Source of the DNA: Lachnospiraceae bacterium UBA3273
GTDB lineage: Bacteria > Bacillota > Clostridia > Lachnospirales > Lachnospiraceae
Direction of reading: 5' to 3'
Assembly (NCBI GenBank): GCA_002362385.1
Contig: DEUB01000037.1
Span: 1 to 47,414, forward strand
Length of the DNA stretch: 47,414 bases
In this document: in pieces, positions 41,761 to 47,414 of the stretch
Layout: each line of letters begins with the position of its first letter
Numbering within the stretch: the stretch's first letter is position 1
The notes under the pieces: generated by a model
What the model was told of the DNA's origin: nothing
The model's database searches: none
The model's input: only the letters and a program-made list of their open reading frames with translations
Made by a program: the position numbers and the translations under genes

Positions 41761-41806
41761 ACACTCCGGCAAAAGGATAGACCATTGCCCGGAGTGTTCT
41801 GTTTTT
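41761..41806 (+). terminator. Terminator of the SAM hydrolase operon
   Basis: ACACTCCGG pairs with CCGGAGTGT (9 bp, extended by CAA/TTG past a bulged C), followed by TCTGTTTTTC. The 41682-42002 gap otherwise holds only this hairpin, the promoter at 41847 and a ~120-nt leader. Confidence 0.85.
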
Positions 41807-41846
41807 CTTATTTTACTACAATCCGGAAAATCCAAAGCAGGCATCT

Positions 41847-41875
41847 TTGACGAAGCGGAGTTTCCTTGATATAAT
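41847..41875 (+). promoter_or_regulatory. Promoter of the 42003 GNAT gene
   Basis: TTGACG (41847-41852), 17 bp, TATAAT (41870-41875) with extended TG. The predicted leader is ~120 nt and shows no strong structure that I can identify. Confidence 0.87.
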
Positions 41876-42002
41876 GGGAAGAATATTTATTTTAGTAGGT
41901 GCCGTTTCGCTTGCAGCAGGTATAATTTTCTGGATCTGCTTGATATAGTATTACAGTACGGGCAGAGGTAAATCAATTAAGTGCAGAAAGGGGAAGTTAC
42001 AT

Positions 42003-42437
42003 ATGATCAGAGAGATCAATAAAGATGATTATGACGGACTGATGAAACTGTATATGCAGCTTCATGATAATCCGTTTCCGCCTAAAGACGAAAAAATGCT
42101 TAATCTCTGGAACCGGATCTTAAATGATAAGGATCATCATATTATCGTGGCAGAAACAGACGGCAGGATCGTATCATCCTGTGTCTGTGTTATTATACCT
42201 AATTTGACCCATGGACAACAGCCATATGCCTTTGTGGAAAATGTTGTTACGGATGAAAATTACCGTAAGCAGGGTCTGGCCACAAAATGCCTGGATTATG
42301 CCAGAAAACTGGCAGTAAAAGAGAATTGCTATAAAATGATGCTGCTTACCGGTTCCAAATCTGAGGAAACTTTAAAATTTTATGAGCAGGCAGGCTATAA
42401 CCGAAAGGATAAAACCGCGTTTATCCAATGGCTTTAA
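42003..42437 (+). CDS. GNAT family N-acetyltransferase
   Basis: Compact 144-residue acetyltransferase. The core has V-E-N-V-V-T-D-E-N-Y-R-K-Q-G-L-A-T, where R-K-Q-G-L-A is the acetyl-CoA pyrophosphate loop, then C-Y-K-M-M-L-L-T-G-S and the C-terminal F-Y-E-Q-A-G-Y. The ATG follows AGGGGAAG. Substrate unknown; many such single-domain GNATs modify small amines. It is monocistronic by its own promoter. Confidence 0.9.
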   Translation: MIREINKDDYDGLMKLYMQLHDNPFPPKDEKMLNLWNRILNDKDHHIIVAETDGRIVSSCVCVIIPNLTHGQQPYAFVENVVTDENYRKQGLATKCLDYARKLAVKENCYKMMLLTGSKSEETLKFYEQAGYNRKDKTAFIQWL

Positions 42438-42476
42438 TTTAACCTTAATATAATAAATAAGACCGTTTTATAGGAC

Positions 42477-42532
42477 ACCTCCTTTGTTAGACTAAAACCA
42501 GTAACAGGAACTTTTAGTTTGGCAAAGGAGGT
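42477..42532 (+). promoter_or_regulatory. 21-bp mRNA hairpin sequestering the Shine-Dalgarno of a 35-residue ORF
   Basis: Positions 42477-42497 pair with 42512-42532 without a break (10 bp, four weaker pairs with three G-U, then 7 bp) around a 14-nt loop. The 3' arm contains AAAGGAGG, which is the ribosome site of the ATG at 42539, so translation should be off while the hairpin stands. A -10-like TATAAT (42449-42454) lies upstream without a good -35. There is no T-run, so it is not a terminator. Confidence 0.72.
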
Positions 42533-42538
42533 TTGTTT

Positions 42539-42646
42539 ATGAAAGGATATGTAGTGACAGACGGATATATGGGATTTACAGGAAGCGGATATATGCTTTT
42601 TGCAAGTGAAAAAGATTACAGAGAATATATGGAAGATGCAGCTTAA
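42539..42646 (+). CDS. 35-residue protein of unknown function
   Basis: Too short for most gene finders but convincing: AAAGGAGG is 7-8 nt before the ATG, and the codon-clean ORF ends with TAA. The sequence is rich in Tyr and Gly (M-K-G-Y-V-V-T-D-G-Y-M-G-F-T-G-S-G-Y-M-L), followed by an acidic amphipathic tail (F-A-S-E-K-D-Y-R-E-Y-M-E-D-A-A). G-Y-M-G-F and G-Y-M-L-F are near repeats. There is no membrane helix or signal. Similar small G-Y-M-G / L-F-A-S-E proteins seem familiar from Lachnospiraceae, but I know no function. Confidence 0.65.
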   Translation: MKGYVVTDGYMGFTGSGYMLFASEKDYREYMEDAA

Positions 42647-42715
42647 GAAAAAAGATATATAATGCAGGGACCGCTTTAGAATCTGCCTCAAAATGTAAAA
42701 AAGGTAAAAATCCTC

Positions 42716-42743
42716 TTGACAGAAACCATATTCGTGATATTAT
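42716..42743 (+). promoter_or_regulatory. padR promoter
   Basis: TTGACA (42716-42721), 16 bp, TATTAT (42738-42743) with extended TG. Operators overlap the -10 and +1. Confidence 0.85.
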
Positions 42744-42773
42744 ATAGATAATCTATATATAGATGGTCTATAT
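42742..42773. promoter_or_regulatory. Tandem PadR-type operators
   Basis: Two head-to-tail palindromes that share two bases: ATATAGAT-A-ATCTATAT (42742-42758) and ATATAGA-TGG-TCTATAT (42757-42773). They cover the -10 and start site of the padR operon, indicating negative autoregulation. Confidence 0.8.
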
Positions 42774-42825
42774 AATGCCGCGTAATAAATAACCATAAAA
42801 GTGATTGAACACAGGAGGAAAAGAA

Positions 42826-43167
42826 ATGCCGGTAGATAAGAGTTTACTTTCGGGAAGCACCACCATGCTGCTTTTAAAATTATTATCGGAAAAAGATATG
42901 TATGGTTATGAAATGATTGAGACCCTGAAAAAGCGTTCGCAGAATGTTTTTGCCTTGAAAGCGGGAACCCTGTATCCCTTATTGCATTCTTTGGAAGAAA
43001 AGGGATATTTGACAGTTTATGAAAGAGAAGCAGCGGGAAAAGTCCGGAAATATTACAGCATCACAAAAGAAGGAAAAGGTTTTCTGAAGATCAAACAGGA
43101 AGAATGGAAAGAGTATTCCGGCGCCGTTACCGGTGTATTGGGAGGTGTTATTTATGGAAATGCATGA
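42826..43167 (+). CDS. PadR family transcriptional regulator
   Basis: Winged-helix regulator of 113 residues: D-M-Y-G-Y-E-M-I-E-T-L, then the signature G-T-L-Y-P-L-L-H-S-L-E-E-K-G-Y-L and the wing R-K-Y-Y-S-I-T-K-E-G. ATG 42826 follows GGAGGAAAAGAA. Likely represses its own operon through the tandem sites. It overlaps the next gene by 14 nt, which couples regulator and membrane partner. Confidence 0.95.
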   Translation: MPVDKSLLSGSTTMLLLKLLSEKDMYGYEMIETLKKRSQNVFALKAGTLYPLLHSLEEKGYLTVYEREAAGKVRKYYSITKEGKGFLKIKQEEWKEYSGAVTGVLGGVIYGNA

Positions 43168-44515
43168 ATACCTTGACACCCTTTCGGAACAGATCCGCTG
43201 CAAAAAAGCCCGCCCCATGGTCGTGGAAGAAATAGAAAACCATATTAATGATCAGGCGGAAGCCTACATAAAAGACGGAATGGAAAAGGATGCGGCATGG
43301 GACAAGGCGGTTACGGAAATGGGAGATCCCGTAGAAGCGGGAGTGGCGCTGGACCGTGTCCACAGACCCAGAATGCAGTGGGAGCTGGTAATATTAATTG
43401 CATTATTGAGTCTGGCCGGCCTTGTAATACAAATAGTCATTTTCAAAACCGGGTGCCTTTCCAACGATTCCAATGTAACCACCGTCAGGGATGATTTTAT
43501 CGTTAATGCGGTTTTGAATACTCTGATAGGCTTGGCGGTAATAGCCGTCGTATGCGCGCTGGATTACAGCTTTTTGGGAAAGCATCCCGTAGCGGTCTGG
43601 TGGGCCGGCTGTATCTGTCTTCTGGTATGTCATTTTGTGCAAAATTCTCTTCCGTATTCCCTGCGTTTTACCCTGGGTTATTACATTGTCACATTTATGA
43701 CGCCAATGTTTGCGGCAGTGGTATTTTGCTACAGGGGAAAGGGAATGAAGGGGCTGCTAAAATGCATACTTCTTTATGCAGTGGCAATATTGACCGCTGT
43801 CCGGGCATTCTTAACTGCAGGCGGAGTAGTGGAATTATCCATAGCGGCTTTATTCATTTTAACAATTGCCATCCTGAAAGGATGGTTTGGGGAAAAGAAA
43901 GCAGGCAGACTTGCACTTATATGGATTCCTGCCGTAGTTCTCCCGGGCATTTTGACAGCATCGGCCTTCCGCACGGAAGGAGGAGCGCTTTTGAGCGATT
44001 ATCAGGCAGCCAGGATCAGGGCAATCGTTACGCAGTCCGAGGAATCCTACTATATAAAAACAATAAAAGAAGAAATGGACCATGTCAGTCTTTTGGGTAA
44101 CAAGGAATTGCCGCTTGAATCTCTTCCCGCAATCCAGAATGATTATGTGGTTACATCCATGCTGACTTATTTTGGCGTAATATTTACTGTGGCAGTTTTA
44201 GCAATCGCCGCTTACTTTTTATGGAAAGCCTTCCGGTTAAGCTTTAAGCAGAAAAATCAGCTGGGTTCCATGATAAGTCTTGGCTGCGTTTGCCTGTTGT
44301 TTGTGAAAAGTATGCTTTATCTGCTTTCCAATATAGCGGTTTTTAATGTGTTTGCCCAAATGAGTATGCCGTTTTTATCTTATGGATTGGGAAATGCCGT
44401 GGTCAACGGAGTACTGGTAGGATTATTGCTTAGCGTATATCGGAATACGGACATTGTTTCTGAAAAAAGAATAAGATCCCGTTATGTTTTCCGTTCTCCT
44501 ATCCAGAAAATTTAA
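43154..44515 (+). CDS. HAAS/permease-prefix domain fused to an FtsW/RodA-like (SEDS) membrane domain
   Basis: Residues 1-70 form a HAAS/permease-prefix-like helical domain (M-H-E-Y-L-D-T-L-S-E-Q-I, E-I-E-N-H-I-N-D-Q, V-T-E-M-G-D-P-V-E-A-G), typical of PadR-linked membrane proteins. About ten hydrophobic segments follow. The end resembles SEDS glycosyltransferases: L-P-A-I-Q-N-D330-Y-V-V-T-S-M-L-T-Y-F-G corresponds to the L-P-E-x-H-T-D-F-I-F motif with its essential Asp, and M-P-F-L-S-Y-G-L-G-N (405-414) to P-F-I-S-Y-G-G-S. It is 453 residues and begins at ATG 43154 after GGGAGG. It could be a conditional peptidoglycan polymerase or a non-enzymatic relative. Confidence 0.75.
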   Translation: MEMHEYLDTLSEQIRCKKARPMVVEEIENHINDQAEAYIKDGMEKDAAWDKAVTEMGDPVEAGVALDRVHRPRMQWELVILIALLSLAGLVIQIVIFKTGCLSNDSNVTTVRDDFIVNAVLNTLIGLAVIAVVCALDYSFLGKHPVAVWWAGCICLLVCHFVQNSLPYSLRFTLGYYIVTFMTPMFAAVVFCYRGKGMKGLLKCILLYAVAILTAVRAFLTAGGVVELSIAALFILTIAILKGWFGEKKAGRLALIWIPAVVLPGILTASAFRTEGGALLSDYQAARIRAIVTQSEESYYIKTIKEEMDHVSLLGNKELPLESLPAIQNDYVVTSMLTYFGVIFTVAVLAIAAYFLWKAFRLSFKQKNQLGSMISLGCVCLLFVKSMLYLLSNIAVFNVFAQMSMPFLSYGLGNAVVNGVLVGLLLSVYRNTDIVSEKRIRSRYVFRSPIQKI

Positions 44516-44543
44516 TAAGATCTTAAAGGAAAGCCGGAAAAAG

Positions 44544-44593
44544 AGCCGCAAGACTGCTGCATATTAAAAAAAGCAGTCAATGCGGCTTTTTTT
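44544..44593 (+). terminator. Terminator of the padR operon
   Basis: Outer stem AGCCGCA/TGCGGCT and inner stem GACTGCT/AGCAGTC, with small mismatches between, followed by seven T. Confidence 0.9.
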
Positions 44594-44594
44594 G

Positions 44595-44623
44595 TTGAAA
44601 TTAAGGGTGACGATTTATATAAT
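44595..44623 (+). promoter_or_regulatory. Fumarase operon promoter
   Basis: TTGAAA (44595-44600), 17 bp, TATAAT (44618-44623). It begins immediately after the preceding terminator. Confidence 0.85.
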
Positions 44624-44677
44624 ATAAAAAGTGTGTTAATATTATTTTGTACAGGAAAACAGCAGAAAGGATAAATC

Positions 44678-45520
44678 ATGAGAACCATACAAGTTTCAGA
44701 AGTGACGCAAAATATTAAAGAGATGTGTATCGAGGCAAATCATTTTCTTACAAAAGATATGAAAAACGCCCTGGAAGATGCCTGTGAAAAAGAAGAAGCG
44801 CCGTTAGGGAAACAGATTTTGTGCCAGCTTCAGGAAAACCTGAATATTGCAGGAGAAGATATGATTCCTATTTGTCAGGATACGGGAATGGCGGTCATTT
44901 TTATGGAAGTGGGCCAGGAGGTCCATTTTGAGGGCGGTTTTCTGGAGGACGCCATCCAGGAAGGGGTCAGAAAAGGTTATGTGGAGGGTTTTTTGAGAAA
45001 ATCCGTGGTAAAAGACCCTTTGATCAGGGAAAATACAAAAGACAATACGCCGGCAGTCATTCATTATGAGATGGTTCCCGGAGATCAGGTAAAAATAACG
45101 GTTGCACCTAAAGGGTTCGGCAGCGAAAATATGAGCCGTGTGTTTATGTTAAAGCCGGCTGACGGAATCGAAGGGGTAAAAAATGCCATATTAACAGCGG
45201 TCAAAGATGCGGGACCAAACGCCTGTCCTCCTATGGTAGTGGGGGTAGGAGTGGGAGGCACCTTTGAGAAATGCGCTTTAATGGCAAAAAAGGCCCTTAC
45301 CAGGCCGGTAGACCAACATTCCTCGGTACCATATGTTAAAGAGATGGAAGAAGAACTTTTAGCTGAAATAAATAAAACCGGTATAGGACCGGGAGGACTG
45401 GGGGGGACCACAACCGCCCTGGCAGTTAATATCAATACTTATCCTACCCATATTGCAGGGCTTCCTGTGGCAGTCAACATTTGCTGTCATGTGAACAGAC
45501 ACAGCGTCAGAGTGCTGTAA
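44678..45520 (+). CDS. fumA: Class I fumarate hydratase, alpha (N-terminal) subunit
   Basis: Fe-S hydro-lyase subunit of the two-gene class I fumarase (or the related L-tartrate dehydratase TtdA). Cluster cysteines are visible as Cys66 (I-C-Q-D-T-G), Cys183 (N-A-C-P-P) and Cys269 or Cys270 (N-I-C-C-H-V-N-R-H). The G-G-T-F-E-K-C and G-I-G-P-G-G-L-G-G-T-T-T-A motifs support the fold. The oxygen-labile cluster fits an anaerobe. The beta subunit gene follows 41 bp later. Fumarase is preferred to tartrate dehydratase because nothing near suggests tartrate use. Confidence 0.9.
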   Translation: MRTIQVSEVTQNIKEMCIEANHFLTKDMKNALEDACEKEEAPLGKQILCQLQENLNIAGEDMIPICQDTGMAVIFMEVGQEVHFEGGFLEDAIQEGVRKGYVEGFLRKSVVKDPLIRENTKDNTPAVIHYEMVPGDQVKITVAPKGFGSENMSRVFMLKPADGIEGVKNAILTAVKDAGPNACPPMVVGVGVGGTFEKCALMAKKALTRPVDQHSSVPYVKEMEEELLAEINKTGIGPGGLGGTTTALAVNINTYPTHIAGLPVAVNICCHVNRHSVRVL

Positions 45521-45561
45521 CAAAGAGGAAAATATATAGAAAGACTTACGAGGAAATAAAA

Positions 45562-46113
45562 ATGGACCAATATATCAATGCACCGTTATCCAAAGAAGAT
45601 GCCGCAAAAATGAAAGCGGGAGACTATGTTTATATTACCGGTACGATCTATACTGCAAGGGATGCCGCGCATAAAAGAATGTACGAAGCGCTGCAGAACG
45701 ATCGGCCGCTGCCAATAGAAATGGAAGGCAACGTTATTTACTATATGGGCCCTTCTCCTGCAAGAGAAGGAAGACCTATCGGTTCCGCAGGTCCTACCAC
45801 GGCAAGCCGCATGGATAAATATGCGCCTTCCCTCTTAGATCTGGGTCTACGGGGCATGATCGGAAAAGGAAAGCGGTCAGAAGCGGTCAAGGATGCCATT
45901 GTAAAAAACGGCGCAGTCTATTTTGCAGCGGTAGGCGGTGCAGGCGCTCTTTTATCTAAATCTATTCTGAAATCGGAAGTCATTGCTTACGATGATCTGG
46001 GAACGGAAGCGATCCGCAGGCTGGAAGTGAAAGATTTTCCGGTAATTGTCGTAATTGATAAGGATGGTAACGATCTGTATGAAACGGCAGTCAAAGCTTA
46101 CCGGAAGGAATAG
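45562..46113 (+). CDS. fumB: Class I fumarate hydratase, beta (C-terminal) subunit
   Basis: Partner subunit that completes the substrate site: G-D-Y-V-Y-I-T-G-T-I-Y-T-A-R-D-A-A-H-K-R, G-P-T-T-A-S-R-M-D-K-Y and G-K-G-K-R. ATG 45562 follows GAGGAAATAAAA, giving 183 residues. Together the two proteins interconvert fumarate and malate in the incomplete TCA branch of anaerobes. Confidence 0.9.
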   Translation: MDQYINAPLSKEDAAKMKAGDYVYITGTIYTARDAAHKRMYEALQNDRPLPIEMEGNVIYYMGPSPAREGRPIGSAGPTTASRMDKYAPSLLDLGLRGMIGKGKRSEAVKDAIVKNGAVYFAAVGGAGALLSKSILKSEVIAYDDLGTEAIRRLEVKDFPVIVVIDKDGNDLYETAVKAYRKE

Positions 46114-46260
46114 TACAAGGGAAAGTCTGCATGGGAATTTATCTGTCTGATTTGTGCAAGAGGGTATGAAACGACGGTTTAGGATCAGTTTCTTCCTAAT
46201 ATATATGTAGATTGGTTTTATAGAAATACCAGATATTGGGTTTGTTGGAAAGAGGTTAAT

Positions 46261-46965
46261 ATGCGCATTGCATTAATGGTTATTCGGAAATTATATTTGG
46301 TTCCTTTTATGTTTTTTAAATTATGGAAAGCGGGTAAAAAATATAACGGGGATTATATGCCGGGCTTTTTGGCTGCAAAAACGATTGCAACTCACGGGAT
46401 TCAAGCCGGCAATATTACTATAGAAGTACACGGACAGGAAAACATTCCTTCAAAGGACGGATTTATTTTCTATCCCAATCATCAGGGACTATTTGATGTT
46501 CTGACATTTTTATATTCCTGTCCGAGACCCTTCGCTTTTGTGATAAAAAAAGAAGCGAAGGATGTCATTTTGCTGAAGCAGACCATTGAGGCAACGGGTT
46601 CCCTTGCCATGGACCGGGATGATCTGCGTCAGTCTATGCAGGTTATCAACCAGGTCGCAAAAGAGGTAAAAGAAGGCCGCAATTATATTATTTTTGCAGA
46701 AGGCCATCGGAGCAGAAACGGAAATAAACTTTTGGAATTTAAGGGAGGAAGCTTTAAAGCGGCGCAAAAAGCAAAATGCCCCATTGTTCCCTGCGCCCTG
46801 ATCAATGCGTTTATTCCTTTTGATGAAAATTCCATACGTCAGGTAACGGTAAAGCTTATTTATTTAAAGCCCATGCTTTATGAAGAATACCAGCATATGA
46901 AATCCAATGAGATCGCAGATGAGGTAAAGCGGAGGATAGAAGAAGCGATTGCCAAATATGAATAA
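46261..46965 (+). CDS. 1-acyl-sn-glycerol-3-phosphate acyltransferase (PlsC-like)
   Basis: Membrane-associated acyltransferase of phospholipid synthesis. Motif I N-H-Q-G-L-F-D is an N-H-x4-D catalytic box. Motif III appears as F-A-E-G-H-R-S-R-N-G (for F-P-E-G-T-R-S). Motif IV is near V-P-C-A-L. The N-terminus has one hydrophobic stretch. Length 234 is usual. The 147-bp upstream gap (46114-46260) has no convincing promoter. GAAAGAGG precedes the ATG. Confidence 0.9.
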   Translation: MRIALMVIRKLYLVPFMFFKLWKAGKKYNGDYMPGFLAAKTIATHGIQAGNITIEVHGQENIPSKDGFIFYPNHQGLFDVLTFLYSCPRPFAFVIKKEAKDVILLKQTIEATGSLAMDRDDLRQSMQVINQVAKEVKEGRNYIIFAEGHRSRNGNKLLEFKGGSFKAAQKAKCPIVPCALINAFIPFDENSIRQVTVKLIYLKPMLYEEYQHMKSNEIADEVKRRIEEAIAKYE

Positions 46966-47088
46966 TTACGGAAGTCCCAAAAGATGCCGAAAAACCCTGT
47001 AATTAGAAATACAGGAAAGATATAAGAAGAGATATAAGAAAAGATAATAAAAAGAGATGAAAAGAGATGAAAAGATAAACAAAATGAA

Positions 47089-47117
47089 TTGACAAATAAA
47101 ATTCACTTATGTATAAT
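47089..47117 (+). promoter_or_regulatory. Consensus promoter of tRNA-Ser
   Basis: TTGACA (47089-47094), 17 bp, TATAAT (47112-47117): both hexamers are perfect. The stretch 46966-47088 before it is purine-rich with AGAGATGAAA direct repeats and no gene. Confidence 0.93.
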
Positions 47118-47145
47118 AATTTTTGCGTCACGAAATGGACGTAGC

Positions 47146-47172
47146 AACTTTATATTGGTAGAGGATAAAGTT
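47146..47172 (+). repeat. Hairpin in the tRNA-Ser 5' leader
   Basis: AACTTTAT pairs with ATAAAGTT (8 bp, 11-nt loop), ending 9 nt before the mature tRNA. It probably positions the precursor for RNase P, or keeps the leader from misfolding with the tRNA. Confidence 0.5.
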
Positions 47173-47181
47173 CAGTAGTAC

Positions 47182-47269
47182 GGAGAAATACTCAAGAGGC
47201 TGAAGAGGCGCCCCTGCTAAGGGTGTAGGTCGTTCACGCGGCGCGAGGGTTCAAATCCCTCTTTCTCCG
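47182..47269 (+). tRNA. tRNA-Ser, anticodon GCT
   Basis: An 88-nt class II tRNA. Acceptor GGAGAAA pairs with TTTCTCC, and the discriminator is G47269. The anticodon loop CTGCTAA gives GCT (reads AGC/AGU). A long variable arm GGTCGTTCACGCGGC-type region and T arm GAGGGTTCAAATCCCTC are present. CCA is not encoded. Confidence 0.96.
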
Positions 47270-47292
47270 TTTCGTTTCTGCCAGAAAAAAGT

Positions 47293-47320
47293 AATCTTGC
47301 TCTTTAAGATTCTTTTTTTT
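47293..47320 (+). terminator. tRNA-Ser terminator
   Basis: AATCTT pairs with AAGATT across a 7-nt loop, followed by C and eight T. Confidence 0.83.
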
Positions 47321-47335
47321 CGCTGTAATCCGGCA

Positions 47336-47364
47336 TTGACTTTGGGCAGGAATGATGGTATTAT
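47336..47364 (+). promoter_or_regulatory. Promoter directed out of the window
   Basis: TTGACT (47336-47341), 17 bp, TATTAT (47359-47364) with extended TG. The remaining 50 nt to the window end show no start codon with a ribosome site, so the gene lies beyond 47414. Confidence 0.72.
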
Positions 47365-47414
47365 GAAAGTCCCCCTTAAAAAGAAATGGGGAAAATAAAA
47401 AAAGTGCTTGACTA

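Noticed and set aside
41874..41948. 24-residue hydrophobic ORF (M-G-R-I-F-I-L-V-G-A...)
   Set aside because: Its ATG overlaps the consensus -10 TATAAT of the next promoter, so it would lie upstream of the transcript start, and the GGAG before it is too far away.
47010..47085. Purine-rich AGAGATGAAA repeats before tRNA-Ser
   Set aside because: Too short and irregular for CRISPR or a functional repeat array; looks like low-complexity spacer.

Overview
The window looks like chromosomal DNA of an anaerobic, motile, spore-lineage Clostridia, most likely a Lachnospiraceae. Reasons: strong AGGAGG ribosome sites with some TTG starts, sigma-A promoters with 16-17 bp spacers and extended -10 elements, a BofA/YaaL sporulation pair, a Gram-positive Tad pilus locus, a T-box leader on tyrS, two-subunit class I fumarase, and a flagellin next to a long DUF6240-like protein. 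I see no phage, IS element, CRISPR array or rRNA. The family assignment is an inference from gene content, not from a search. LAYOUT. 1-2.6 kb: low-molecular-weight tyrosine phosphatase, tRNA-Lys(CTT) on the minus strand with its own promoter and terminator, then tatD and rsmA. 2.6-7.9 kb: a TPR / acidic-linker / AAA-like protein of unknown function, then glgB. 7.9-12.8 kb: a flagellar island (DUF6240-like protein, flagellin, FliS), closed by a convergent YaaL-type gene, with bofA divergent from it. 13.3-23.3 kb: a complete Gram-positive-type Tad (type IVc pilus) operon with one promoter. It encodes two prepilin peptidases, TadZ-like, TadA, TadB and TadC proteins, a small Flp-like pilin, three larger pseudopilin-like proteins (one gene broken by a frameshift) and an FHA protein. 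23.3-26.9 kb: rhomboid protease, flavodoxin-SCP2 fusion, HIT protein, DtxR-type and TetR-type regulators. 27.0-31.8 kb: MMPL-type exporter, an exported repeat-rich partner and an MntP-like membrane protein. 31.8-33.9 kb: T-box, tyrS and an unknown gene. 33.9-36.8 kb: a Crp/Fnr-type regulator divergent from deoD-deoB. 36.8-41.8 kb: a GntR/UTRA regulator divergent from a GNAT acetyltransferase, a GPH-type sugar symporter and two tandem SAM hydrolase (DUF62) paralogues. 41.8-44.6 kb: a GNAT gene, a 35-residue ORF behind a hairpin that buries its Shine-Dalgarno sequence, and PadR plus a HAAS-SEDS-like membrane fusion. 44.6-47.4 kb: fumarase alpha and beta, a PlsC-like acyltransferase, tRNA-Ser(GCT), and a promoter pointing out of the window. 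HOW THE GENES WORK TOGETHER. The Tad genes should build and energise a secreted fibre: peptidase for prepilin processing, TadA as motor, TadB/TadC as platform, Flp-like and TadE-like subunits. The deo genes and the two SAM hydrolases suggest one chemical route: SAM to adenosine plus methionine, adenosine to adenine plus ribose-1-phosphate, then ribose-5-phosphate. The two sets lie in separate transcription units, so this link is inferred. The best candidates for something undescribed are the GntR-controlled transporter/SAM-hydrolase-pair operon, the hairpin-gated 35-residue ORF, the PadR/HAAS-SEDS fusion, and the accessory domains grafted onto the Tad proteins (an Ig-like domain in TadC, paired Cys/His modules on a TadE-like protein).
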